A DNA stretch of 11,411 bases, from contig JBAZBJ010000020.1 in assembly GCA_041671525.1 (NCBI GenBank), positions 1-11,411 of the forward strand, read 5' to 3'. Both the position numbers and the translations under genes were made by a program. Source of the DNA: UBA11098 sp041671525. Lineage in GTDB: Bacteria > Patescibacteriota > Minisyncoccia > Moranbacterales > UBA2206. The notes beneath the pieces were generated by a model. The model saw only the letters and a list, made by a program, of their open reading frames with translations, searched no databases and had not been told where the DNA came from. Below, piece after piece: positions 1 through 6,840 of this stretch; position 1 is the first letter of the stretch; the number at the start of each line of letters is the position of its first letter.

Positions 1-206
1 CTGCCATCAAGGAAAACTCTTTTTTGGCCAGGAGCATAAAAAGTTTCTCTTAAATCTCTGAGATTAATTTGTGAAGATAGCTGTCTTGCCTGGTTTTCTG
101 TGAAGCCATGATAATTTGGATTTACCCTTTTTGCTATTTTTAGGCTTTTGCCATCATCATAATTGGAAACTACCCACCAACCACCTACTCCTTCTAAGCT
201 GAACAT
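1..206 (-). CDS. Unknown protein, 5' end only (runs off left edge)
   Basis: Sixty-eight codons are open on the minus strand from an ATG at 206 to the left edge, so only the N-terminus is visible. It begins MFSLEGVGGWWVVSNYDDGK and continues with a polar, mixed-charge stretch (GFTENQARQLSSQINLRDL) that looks like a soluble folded domain. There is no signal peptide, membrane segment or metal motif. The start is supported by a TATA-like element (minus strand TTTTTAAAAAC) centred about 27 bases upstream, the spacing seen at most genes here, which suggests a leaderless mRNA. I do not recognise the family. It is divergent from the epimerase gene at 303. Confidence 0.6.
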   Translation of the reverse strand, partial: MFSLEGVGGWWVVSNYDDGKSLKIAKRVNPNYHGFTENQARQLSSQINLRDLRETFYAPGQKRVFLDG

Positions 207-227
207 AACTTATTTTATCAAGAGTTG

Positions 228-240
228 TTTTTAAAAATTA
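228..240 (-). promoter_or_regulatory. TATA box for the left-edge gene
   Basis: The minus strand reads TAATTTTTAAAAA, centred about 27 bases before the ATG at 206. This is the expected archaeal TATA position for a transcript that starts at or next to the start codon. Confidence 0.5.
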
Positions 241-247
241 TTAGTTT

Positions 248-260
248 AAACTATATATTA
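248..260 (+). promoter_or_regulatory. TATA box for the epimerase/reductase gene
   Basis: AAACTATATATTA is centred about 26 bases upstream of an ATG at 280 and 49 bases upstream of the likely gene start at 303. Transcription is therefore expected to start near 280, which puts the 8-codon mini-ORF at the very 5' end of the mRNA. Confidence 0.5.
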
Positions 261-279
261 ATCACCAATAAATCTTAAA

Positions 280-306
280 ATGCCTGGCTTTTGTGTAGTT
301 CTATGA
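280..306 (+). CDS. Possible 8-codon leader ORF (MPGFCVVL)
   Basis: ATG at 280 opens an 8-codon frame ending in a TGA at 304-306 that overlaps the ATG of the next gene (ATGA). The TATA box is about 26 bases upstream, so this ATG sits where a leaderless start codon would be. It could be a leader whose termination allows re-initiation at 303. Alternatively, a single missing base (for example in the T run at 289-292) could hide an in-frame N-terminal extension of the epimerase. It may also be chance. Confidence 0.25.
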   Translation: MPGFCVVL

Positions 307-1151
307 CAAGGGGAATAGTCTTCGGCGCAGGATTTATAGGTAGGAAAATAGCTGGAGATTTTGACTACGATCTTTCTAGAGCTAGAGTTAGTCTTCAAAG
401 TCGTAATGTAGAATTAGAAAGAGCCTTAGATTCATATCCAGAGGTTGTAATCAATGCTATTGGGAAGACACATGGTGAGGGAGTTCAGAGCATTGACTAT
501 TGTGAAACTCATAAAGAAGAAACAAGAGAAAGCAATACTTTTGTTCCGTGGCTTATTGCTAGAGAATGCGCCAAGCGTGGAATTTATTTTGTACATCTTG
601 GAAGCGGGTGCATTTATCAAGGAGACAATCATGGAGAGGGATTTAGTGAAGAGGATATGCCAAATTTTTATGGGCCCCAGTTTTATGCAATGACAAAAAT
701 AGATGCAGAACGGCTTCTTACCAGAGATTTTAATTCTCCTATTTTACAGGTAAGAATAAGAATGCCTATTGATGATAAAACCGATGAAAGAAATCTTATA
801 GATAAGCTTGTGGGATATAATCGAGTGATTGACATAAAAAACTCAATGACGACTATTCCATTCATGCTTAAGGCTTTAAGGCAACTTATAGCGAGAAGAA
901 GAGAAGGGATTTATAATGTAGTAAATGAAGGAGCTATTTCACCTTATGAGATAATGGAGATGTATAAGGAGATAGTAAATCCAAGACACCGCTTTGAGCG
1001 AATGCCTTTAGAAGAACTGGATAAAACCACCTTGGCAAAACGTTCTAATTGCAAGCTGAGTGTTGATAAGCTAAAAAGAGAAGGAATTGATGTTCCTGAA
1101 ATTCATGAATCTGTCAGAGAGTGCTTGACAAGGTATAAATCTCAGAGATAG
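303..1151 (+). CDS. NAD(P)-dependent sugar-nucleotide epimerase/reductase, NRS/ER-like (rhamnose-type synthesis)
   Basis: This is a 282-residue short-chain dehydrogenase with a Rossmann fold. The glycine-rich nucleotide-binding motif GAGFIG is at residues 8-13, the catalytic Ser in GSG at about 101, and the YxxxK pair (YAMTK) at about 128-132. The stretches DYCETHKEET, FSEEDMPNFYG, RMPID, IKNSMT and GIYN closely recall the plant nucleotide-rhamnose synthase/epimerase-reductase family (C-terminal part of RHM proteins), which converts NDP-4-keto-6-deoxyglucose to NDP-rhamnose; RmlD is a more distant relative. That comparison is from memory. The product would feed glycosylation of surface glycans or proteins. 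No upstream dehydratase gene is in view. ATG 303 is preferred over a TTG at 291 because the fold begins right there. The stop codon abuts that of the convergent membrane protein gene with no gap. Confidence 0.8.
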   Translation: MTRGIVFGAGFIGRKIAGDFDYDLSRARVSLQSRNVELERALDSYPEVVINAIGKTHGEGVQSIDYCETHKEETRESNTFVPWLIARECAKRGIYFVHLGSGCIYQGDNHGEGFSEEDMPNFYGPQFYAMTKIDAERLLTRDFNSPILQVRIRMPIDDKTDERNLIDKLVGYNRVIDIKNSMTTIPFMLKALRQLIARRREGIYNVVNEGAISPYEIMEMYKEIVNPRHRFERMPLEELDKTTLAKRSNCKLSVDKLKREGIDVPEIHESVRECLTRYKSQR

Positions 1152-2807
1152 TTATCTTCCGCCTCCGCCGCCACCGCCCACTCCCCCGCCACCTGCGCCG
1201 CTGAATCCTCCACCAGAAGAGCTTCCTGAGGAACTGCTGCCAAATCCCCCAGTATAAGCAGAAAGAGAAGCTGAAGAAGAAATAACTGAATAGTTATTGT
1301 ACTGACTTTCTGTTATTATCTTTTGAGCTTTCATTTCTTCAAGAACTTTTTTCGCTACACCTAATGCTGTTGCATACAGCAAAAATTCCCCCCAGATGAT
1401 TGTTCCTTTATGGCCATGAAGCTTCATTGAATCTGAATTTGAGAGGAAATTCTTGAAGGCCTGCCATTTCTGGTATTCTGGATAATAATTACCTTTATAC
1501 TTGGAGATCAAAAGGGTTATGCTTGCAATAGTAGAAGCGATAATAAAAGAAAAAAAGATGAAAAAGCTAATTATGGAATTATATCCAAAAGATAAAACGG
1601 TAATAGCGATTAAGACAATTAAGGCTAAGGACAAAGATAAAGCACCCGGATTAGAAAAGTATTTTCTTTTTTCTATACCAATATCAAAAGAGAAAGTCGT
1701 GTAGTTTACTCTTAATGTTTGTTTATCTAGATAGTTTAATCCATTAAAGTCTAGCTTAAAATAGCCTTCGTTTTTTTCTGAATGGCTTTCAAAAAACTTT
1801 AGGATATGCATGAAATCTTTTTCAATATCATCCAAAGCTTTTTCTTCAGAAGATTTTATTTTTACATACAGATTTTTTTTAAATGATCTTTTTTCAATTT
1901 GTATATCTATAATTTTTCTATGATAAAAATCAGTTAATAAAGCTGAAATCAGATTAGGATTTTGGTTTCCGAAAGGAGGATTGAAAAATGCAGCAACTTC
2001 CCAAGCTTTTCTTTTTATAGGATATGTGCTTAGCTCTTTTGGAACATTTTCTGAAAAGTTCTCCCTGCCAAAGAAAAACCAAATAGAGAAAAATATAATT
2101 CCTGGAAGCAGACATAAAAGAAGCATAAGGAAATGCTTTAATGACTTATTGTCAAATTCAAAATCATTCTGGGTTATTATACTAAATTTAGAGGTATTTC
2201 CGTTATAGGGAATGTAAACTATAACCATCTCATCCGGAGAATAAGATTTTGCTGTTATTGCTTCGCCATTAACGATTAGGTTTTTTCCTGCAACAAGCCT
2301 CTTATGATTATTCTCGTTGTATGCTATAAATTTTATGTAATAATTGTTGTTTATTTTTATAATGTCTTTTGGATGAAGCTGGTAATTTGATTCAATCCAG
2401 TAGTTTTTTCCCTTTGAAAATCCATAATCATTTCCAAAAGAGCAGCCGTATTCATTTCTTTCAGTATAAGGAAGGCATGATGAAGGGGTGATTGAATTTG
2501 AAACATAGCAGTTGTTGGAGAAAGTTTTGAAATAAGCAGTTCCTTGCTGGCATTGAACATTTTCAATTTCAATAGTGTTTAAATCTGTGCTCCATGGCTC
2601 TTTTATTGGGCTTTGAAAATCTCTGTATAAAGTATGATAAGGCTTATTTGTGTAATAATTTAGTTTTTCTGTAATATTCTCCTGGTTTATTGTTAATTCT
2701 GATTGGTAGAAATTAAATTCAGAATAATTTAACTGTAGGTAATACACTCCGCTTCCAATAGTCAGAAGAATCAAGGTTATAATTAATACAATCTTAAGCT
2801 CACTCAT
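1152..2807 (-). CDS. DUF2207-like membrane protein with poly-Gly C-terminus
   Basis: This 551-residue protein has an N-terminal membrane anchor or uncleaved signal (about 5-24), then an outside domain of roughly 200 residues with four cysteines (86, 100, 111, 122) that could form disulfides. A second membrane helix (about 224-247), a cytoplasmic basic domain (about 250-385) and two more helices (about 389-434) follow. The C-terminal segment with WQAFKNFL, IIWGEFLLYATALGVAKKV and a terminal Ser/Gly-rich tail ending in seven Gly and Arg is typical of the DUF2207 (YciQ-like) family, whose function is not established. The N-terminal ectodomain does not obviously match the usual DUF2207 domain. 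The ATG at 2807 has a TATA-like element 24 bases upstream. It lies 31 bases downstream of topA on the same strand and may also receive read-through. Confidence 0.75.
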   Translation of the reverse strand: MSELKIVLIITLILLTIGSGVYYLQLNYSEFNFYQSELTINQENITEKLNYYTNKPYHTLYRDFQSPIKEPWSTDLNTIEIENVQCQQGTAYFKTFSNNCYVSNSITPSSCLPYTERNEYGCSFGNDYGFSKGKNYWIESNYQLHPKDIIKINNNYYIKFIAYNENNHKRLVAGKNLIVNGEAITAKSYSPDEMVIVYIPYNGNTSKFSIITQNDFEFDNKSLKHFLMLLLCLLPGIIFFSIWFFFGRENFSENVPKELSTYPIKRKAWEVAAFFNPPFGNQNPNLISALLTDFYHRKIIDIQIEKRSFKKNLYVKIKSSEEKALDDIEKDFMHILKFFESHSEKNEGYFKLDFNGLNYLDKQTLRVNYTTFSFDIGIEKRKYFSNPGALSLSLALIVLIAITVLSFGYNSIISFFIFFSFIIASTIASITLLISKYKGNYYPEYQKWQAFKNFLSNSDSMKLHGHKGTIIWGEFLLYATALGVAKKVLEEMKAQKIITESQYNNYSVISSSASLSAYTGGFGSSSSGSSSGGGFSGAGGGGVGGGGGGGR

Positions 2808-2826
2808 GCATATAAAAAGTTAATTG

Positions 2827-2834
2827 ATTTAAAT
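2827..2834 (-). promoter_or_regulatory. TATA box for the DUF2207-like gene
   Basis: ATTTAAAT is centred about 24 bases upstream of the ATG at 2807. It lies in the 31-base gap after the topA stop codon, so the membrane protein gene likely has its own leaderless transcript. Confidence 0.45.
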
Positions 2835-2838
2835 AACT

Positions 2839-5216
2839 TTATTCTTCTGCATTATCTTCTTCAACACTTGCTTTTTCTTGCTGTGACTTTTTGTATTCTT
2901 CCATGCGCTCTTTGTTGCTTTCGCAGTTTGGATTAAAGCAGAATGTCCAGGGGCGCTTGCCTTTTGACAATCTCATTAGCAATGGGAAGTTGCATTTCTC
3001 GCAGACNNNNNNNNNNAGACTTTTCCTGTTTTCTTTATTACTCCGTTTGGAGGCAAGGAGAAAGTTGTTTTGCAGTCTGGGTAAGCATCACAGGCAACGA
3101 AAAATCTTCTTGTTTTCTTTGAATATTTTATTCCTAACATTCCCTTTTCACATTTAGGGCAATGAATTAACTTGTTTTCTTCTGTTTCAATTTCTCTTAG
3201 CTCGTCTGTTGCTTTAACAAGCTCTTCACCAATATTTTTTTGATTTTTTTCAAAATGCTCTGCTATTTTTATTATAGTCTCTTTTGCTTTGCCCACAATC
3301 TTAGCCTCTTTTTCTTCAAGATTTGTTTTTGAGCCCTCTATCTGTTCAATGTCTTTTTCAAATTCTCGAGTAAGAGCCTCGTCTATAATTACAGGAGAGT
3401 ATTTTTCCAGAGTGGTTATTAAAGAAATTCCTAATGGAGTCGCTTCAATGCTCTTTTCCCTTACATAATTTCTGTCATAAAGAGTTTCTATGATGTTTGC
3501 TCTTGTTGCCTTTGTTCCTAGATTTCTTTTTTCCAATTCAGCAATAATTGATGCTTCACTATAACGCTTTGGAGGCTGGGTTTCTTTTTCCTCTGTCCGC
3601 ATGTCAATTATTTTTACATCTCCATTAATATCTGGGAGCTCATGCTCTTTCATTTTTGTGGGATAAATCTGAAGCCAGGCTTTTTTTCTTATTTCAGCGC
3701 CTTTAGTATTAAATGTAAGGTCATTAACTTTTGCAGTTATTGTTTTATTGTCAATTATTGCATCTTCACAAAAAAGAGAAAGGAATCTTTTTACTATTAA
3801 ATTATAAATTTTTTCCTCTTCTGCATTTAAAGGTGTTCCTTCATTCTGAGCTGTTGGATAAATTGAAGGGTGGGCAGGGTCTGTTTTCTTTCCTTCAACA
3901 GGAGTATTTCTTTTGATTAAATTTTCAACATTGAATTCTCTGGAAAGTTTTTTCAGAATCTCTTTATAGCCTATAGATGCTGGAAGCTTTTGGCTGGAAG
4001 TTCTTGGATAAGAAATAAGGCCTGCAAGATAGAGTGATTGTGCTATCTGCAATGTTCTTGCTGGAGTTATTCCAAAAAGGCGATAAGCTTCCATCTGCAG
4101 TTCTGTTAAGTTAAACGGAGGATTTGGGGGGAGAATCTGCTCTTTCTTTTTTGTTTCTGCTTTTGCTGTTTTTCCAACAAGGCCTTCAAATTTAGTTAAT
4201 TCTTTTTTGTCAAAAATATCTTTGTTATGCTGAAGCTCTATTTCATGCGAGTTTTTTATTGTTATAAAAATCTGCCAGTAAGGCTGGGATTTAAACGCCT
4301 GGATTTTTCTTTCTTTTTCTACAATCATGTTTAATGCAGGGCCTTGAACTCTTCCTATAGACATTATTTTGAATCTGCCTGTTGTTTTTATTGCGTTCAT
4401 CAAAGCTCTTGAAAGATTTATACCATAAAACCAATCTAGATAATGCCTTGTTTCTCCTGCAATTGCCTGAGCCCAGTTCAAGGTATCTGCTTTATGTTCG
4501 TAAGCTTCATTTAATTCTGAGTCTGTTAAAGTGGAGAATTTCATTCTTTGTGCGTCTTTCTGGCCGCAGATAAATCTTACAGCATTTAATCCTATAACTT
4601 CTCCTTCAACATCATAGTCTGTTGCAACTGTTATTTCTGATGCGCCTTTTGCAAGCTTTGAAAGAGTTTCAAAATACCTTTTAGTGAAGTCTTTTTTTAT
4701 AGCTAAATAATTTGGCACCCAGCTGACGTCAAACACAGGAACAGCTGAACCCTGAGTATTTTGCTTTAATGTCAGCAGATGGCCTACTGTGCAGGCAATG
4801 ACCAATTCTTTTCCATCTCTTTCAACCTCATAGTAAGGAACGTTTAAAAAATTCTTTTTAACAGCTTTCCCTAAAGCTGATGCAAGTTTTTGTGCTGCCT
4901 GGGGCTTTTCTGTTATTATTAACTCATAGCCGTCTTTTTTCAATGAAACTTTTTGAGGAGAGAATCTTTCTGCTGGACTTGCTCTTGAAGTTGCTTTTTT
5001 TGCATAGCTTTTTTTTGAATAGGTTTTTTTAGGAGATTTAGAAGAACTTGAATATGCTCTTGGTCTTGTTAGCTTTTTTCCTGGCTTGACAATCATTGTT
5101 TGAGTTGCTATCTGTTTATGCGGCTTTTCTACAGCATACTTAATATCTGATTCATCTACTGGGAAATATTCTTCAACAATTTTTTCTCCCGCGGGCCTTT
5201 GTTTTGCTTTTGGCAT
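2839..5216 (-). CDS. topA: DNA topoisomerase I (type IA, archaeal), spanning an assembly gap
   Basis: Type IA topoisomerase, which relaxes negatively supercoiled DNA by cutting one strand through a 5'-phosphotyrosine. After an unusual 95-residue N-terminal extension (basic and Ser/Lys-rich from about 43), the Toprim domain starts with Glu103 (TEKPQAA) and carries DYDVEGE with Asp200, Asp202 and Glu204. SIGRVQGPAL follows at about 286-295, and the catalytic Tyr403 lies in ISYPRTSS. Two C-terminal Cys4 zinc ribbons use Cys686/689/709/715 and, after the N gap, Cys734/737/755/760. The frame continues past the gap to a TAA at 2839-2841. As printed the frame is off by one, but joining the shared AGAC at both gap edges restores TGKVCEKCNFPLLM and a 787-residue protein. 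The ATG at 5216 has a TATA box about 30 bases upstream. It is transcribed divergently from the orphan gene at 5311. Confidence 0.93.
3007..3016. other. Run of 10 N (scaffolding gap, probably false)
   Basis: Ten Ns interrupt topA. The plus-strand sequence ends in AGAC on the left and begins with AGAC on the right. Merging these four bases gives an uninterrupted reading frame through the second zinc ribbon, so the real distance is probably minus four bases. Confidence 0.9.
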
Positions 5217-5240
5217 TATATCTGTTTAAAGGATAGAATA

Positions 5241-5252
5241 GCTTTTTATAGG
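5241..5252 (-). promoter_or_regulatory. TATA box for topA
   Basis: The minus strand reads CCTATAAAAAGC, centred about 30 bases before the ATG at 5216. It shares the 94-base intergenic region with the divergent promoter of the gene at 5311. Confidence 0.55.
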
Positions 5253-5281
5253 TTTTTACTAATGTTTTGTTAAATATAAAT

Positions 5282-5290
5282 GTTTATAAG
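5282..5290 (+). promoter_or_regulatory. TATA box for the orphan gene at 5311
   Basis: GTTTATAAG is centred 25 bases upstream of the ATG at 5311, the spacing expected for a leaderless mRNA. Confidence 0.55.
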
Positions 5291-5310
5291 AAAAAATAAT
5301 TCCTATTTTT

Positions 5311-5634
5311 ATGAGAATAGATACTCCTAGATTAAATGTTTATCTTAGCAGGCTTCTTTATCCTTATAATCTCTCATTAAAATTAGAATTTTTTGACAGA
5401 GAGGGAGAGTATAAATCAAGCAGGCTGGGAAAAATTTTAAATTGGAGGCCTGAAATGGTAGCTCGAGAAATCCAATTTAATTTGCTTGCAAATCTTGGCT
5501 TGGATTTTGCTGGAAATATCACTTCTCACAATGGCCCAATGAACGGAGATCAAGATCATCATTTCTTATTATTTTTAGATGTTTATGAGCCAATTGCTGA
5601 AATTTTAGAACGAGAAGGTCTTTGTGTATTTTAA
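5311..5634 (+). CDS. Unknown 107-residue protein
   Basis: The frame opens with ATG exactly 25 bases after a good TATA box and codes for 107 residues beginning MRIDTPRLNVYLSRLLYPYN. It is neutral to acidic with mixed helix and strand character. A conspicuous polar patch, SHNGPMNGDQDHHFLLFLD, sits in the C-terminal half; its clustered His and Asp could bind a metal, but this matches no motif I know. There is no signal peptide or membrane helix. It is divergent from topA and convergent with the metallophosphoesterase, with six bases between the stop codons. I do not recognise the family; the promoter and clean frame make it likely to be real. Confidence 0.65.
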   Translation: MRIDTPRLNVYLSRLLYPYNLSLKLEFFDREGEYKSSRLGKILNWRPEMVAREIQFNLLANLGLDFAGNITSHNGPMNGDQDHHFLLFLDVYEPIAEILEREGLCVF

Positions 5635-5640
5635 CGCGTG

Positions 5641-6264
5641 TTAAATTTCAAAAATCTTTTCTTTTTTGCTTACATTAATTACTCTTGTTTTTCCTATTGT
5701 TTCTTCAAATCCAGAGGCTTCATGGATGTGAGAGTTGATTAAAAAATCCGGCTGAAACTCTTTTACTGCTTTTCTTATTGCCTTGCTTCCTTTAAACCCA
5801 GAGAATTCTGACTTGCTTCCTGCTGGATGCATATGAGTTACCATTATCTGCTTGTTTAAATTTTTTATATGCTCATGGCCTTGTTTAAGCAAACCGAAAA
5901 GTTCAGATTCGCTTATATTGCTTATACCTATATCCGCACCGCCTGCACCAAAGATGCCAAGATTTCCTGTTTTGAATGAATAGCCATGAATGTTCTTAGC
6001 GCCGTAAAGTTCAGCAAGGAAATCTGCTGTTGCAACTGATTCATGATTTCCAGGAATGAGAAGAACCTGCTTTTTTGCTTTTATGAACGGGCCTATTAAA
6101 TTTTTTGTTGAGTTCTCTGCAAGAGTTAAATCACCTGCAAGTATGACTAAATCCACATTTTCTTTTTTTGCTTTTTCAGCAAGTTTTTTTACCAGGCCAG
6201 TATCACCATGAATATCCCCGACTGCGAGGATCTTTGTTTTTTTATTTTCATTTAAATTTTCCAT
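5641..6264 (-). CDS. Calcineurin-like metallophosphoesterase
   Basis: This 207-residue protein is one metallophosphoesterase domain of the two-metal calcineurin superfamily. The metal motifs appear in order: GDIHGD (about 17-22), AGDL (about 44-47), GNHE (about 72-75), THMHP in the second half and SHIHE near the C-terminus, where the final motif has Ser in place of the usual Gly of GHxH. The compact length and lack of a signal peptide suggest a cytoplasmic phosphodiesterase or phosphatase of the broad YfcE/Icc-like type; the substrate cannot be told from sequence. The ATG at 6264 lies 25 bases from a TATA-like TTTTATTAATTAA. The gene converges on the orphan at 5311 and diverges from the winged-helix gene. 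Confidence 0.85.
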   Translation of the reverse strand: MENLNENKKTKILAVGDIHGDTGLVKKLAEKAKKENVDLVILAGDLTLAENSTKNLIGPFIKAKKQVLLIPGNHESVATADFLAELYGAKNIHGYSFKTGNLGIFGAGGADIGISNISESELFGLLKQGHEHIKNLNKQIMVTHMHPAGSKSEFSGFKGSKAIRKAVKEFQPDFLINSHIHEASGFEETIGKTRVINVSKKEKIFEI

Positions 6265-6282
6265 GAACAGTAAAAGAGAAGT

Positions 6283-6295
6283 TAATTAATAAAAT
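6283..6295 (-). promoter_or_regulatory. TATA-like element for the metallophosphoesterase gene
   Basis: The minus strand TTTTATTAATTAA is centred about 25 bases upstream of the ATG at 6264. It ends just before the first copy of the 62-base direct repeat. Confidence 0.4.
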
Positions 6296-6297
6296 CT

Positions 6298-6359
6298 TCG
6301 ATAAACTTCTGCAACTTTCTATGAAAATCATCTGAATATATACATTCCAAAAGGTTTAA
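6298..6359 (+). repeat. 62-base direct repeat, copy 1
   Basis: The block starts TCGATAAACTT and ends AAAAGGTTTAA. Its last 40 bases (from 6320) are identical to the second copy at 6398-6437; the first 22 differ by a few substitutions and one indel. It contains the 14-base near-palindrome GAATATATACATTC at 6334-6347. Confidence 0.9.
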
Positions 6360-6374
6360 GAACTCGGAAGAGCC

Positions 6375-6437
6375 TCGATAAACTTTTGCAACTAGCTTAT
6401 GAAAATCATCTGAATATATACATTCCAAAAGGTTTAA
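6375..6437 (+). repeat. 62/63-base direct repeat, copy 2
   Basis: This second copy is separated from the first by 15 bases and carries the near-palindrome at 6412-6425. Its terminal GGTTTAA merges into GGTTTAAAAG, the likely TATA box of the winged-helix gene. One copy may be the native promoter and the other an extra made by tandem duplication. Confidence 0.9.
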
Positions 6438-6440
6438 AAG
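6431..6440 (+). promoter_or_regulatory. TATA box for the winged-helix gene
   Basis: GGTTTAAAAG is centred about 34 bases upstream of the ATG at 6470. Transcription would begin near 6460, inside the third near-palindrome. Confidence 0.45.
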
Positions 6441-6469
6441 GAAGATACTTTCTGAATGTATATATCAAA

Positions 6470-6736
6470 ATGAAAGATAACTTTGACATCTTTTTTAGGA
6501 GAAAGCCAGCTTTAATGTTGGTTTCTTTGAAAAAGAATACCAGAATGAGGTATGGAAGTATTCTAGCCAAGGAAGTTGACTGCACTTACAGCCATGCTGT
6601 AAAAATATTGCAGACCTTGGAAGAGCTTAAGTTGGTTGTGTTTGAGAAAAAGGGGCGAATAAAGGTGATAAAACTGACCAACAAAGGAAAAGACGTTGCT
6701 GAAGCAATAAAGAACATAAAGAACCTTGTAAAGTAA
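6470..6736 (+). CDS. Small winged helix-turn-helix DNA-binding protein
   Basis: This 88-residue protein is essentially one winged-helix domain. It begins MKDNFDIFFRRKPALMLVSL; a helix-turn-helix follows in SILAKEVDCTYSHAVKILQTLEE; a wing-like strand pair KLVVFEKKGRIKVIKLT comes next; and it closes with a basic helix. The pattern resembles MarR/ArsR-like archaeal regulators in which KLTNKGK marks the end of the wing. There is no ligand or metal domain. The frame is open upstream to a TTG at 6386, but that segment is the duplicated promoter sequence, so ATG 6470 is the better start. The repeated near-palindromes directly upstream suggest that it regulates its own gene; this is not shown. It diverges from the metallophosphoesterase gene. 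Confidence 0.75.
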   Translation: MKDNFDIFFRRKPALMLVSLKKNTRMRYGSILAKEVDCTYSHAVKILQTLEELKLVVFEKKGRIKVIKLTNKGKDVAEAIKNIKNLVK

Positions 6737-6773
6737 CTATATGCCCCTTCTGAATTCTTAGAAAGTTTTGGAT

Positions 6774-6797
6774 AGTTGTAATAAGAAATTTACAACT
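6774..6797. repeat. 8-base inverted repeat (AGTTGTAA / TTACAACT)
   Basis: Perfect 8-base arms are separated by an 8-base spacer, between the winged-helix gene and the TATA box of the next gene. It could be a regulator site or a weak hairpin; there is no T run directly after it to support a terminator. Confidence 0.5.
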
Positions 6798-6809
6798 TGA
6801 AAGACTTAC

Positions 6810-6819
6810 TTTTATAAAC
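6810..6819 (+). promoter_or_regulatory. TATA box for the basic orphan gene at 6841
   Basis: TTTTATAAAC is centred 26 bases upstream of the ATG at 6841. The space between is almost all T, so the transcript should start at or close to the start codon. Confidence 0.6.
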
Positions 6820-6840
6820 TTTTTTTTCTTTATTTTTTTT

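Larger units (their letters stand above)
6334..6467 (+). promoter_or_regulatory. Three near-palindromic operator-like sites before the winged-helix gene
   Basis: GAATATATACATTC occurs at 6334-6347 and 6412-6425; each is symmetric at 12 of 14 bases. A third, inverted and slightly diverged version, GAATGTATATATCA, lies at 6454-6467 and ends just before the ATG at 6470. Centre spacings are 78 and 42 bases. The third site covers the predicted transcription start, a natural place for autorepression. This is inference from symmetry and position. Confidence 0.4.

Noticed and set aside
454..693. Alternative frame inside the epimerase gene
   Set aside because: It is a shadow of the well-supported SDR frame with no promoter or recognisable protein features.
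2891..3157. Plus-strand frame across the N gap
   Set aside because: It is opposite the topA zinc-ribbon coding region and is open only because the Ns are read as residues.
6298..6437. Direct repeats as a CRISPR array
   Set aside because: Only two 62-base copies with a 15-base separation; CRISPR repeats are shorter with longer spacers, and no cas genes are in view. A promoter duplication fits better.
6386..6469. 28-residue N-terminal extension of the winged-helix protein from a TTG
   Set aside because: The segment is promoter repeat sequence with a TATA box inside it; ATG 6470 begins the domain.
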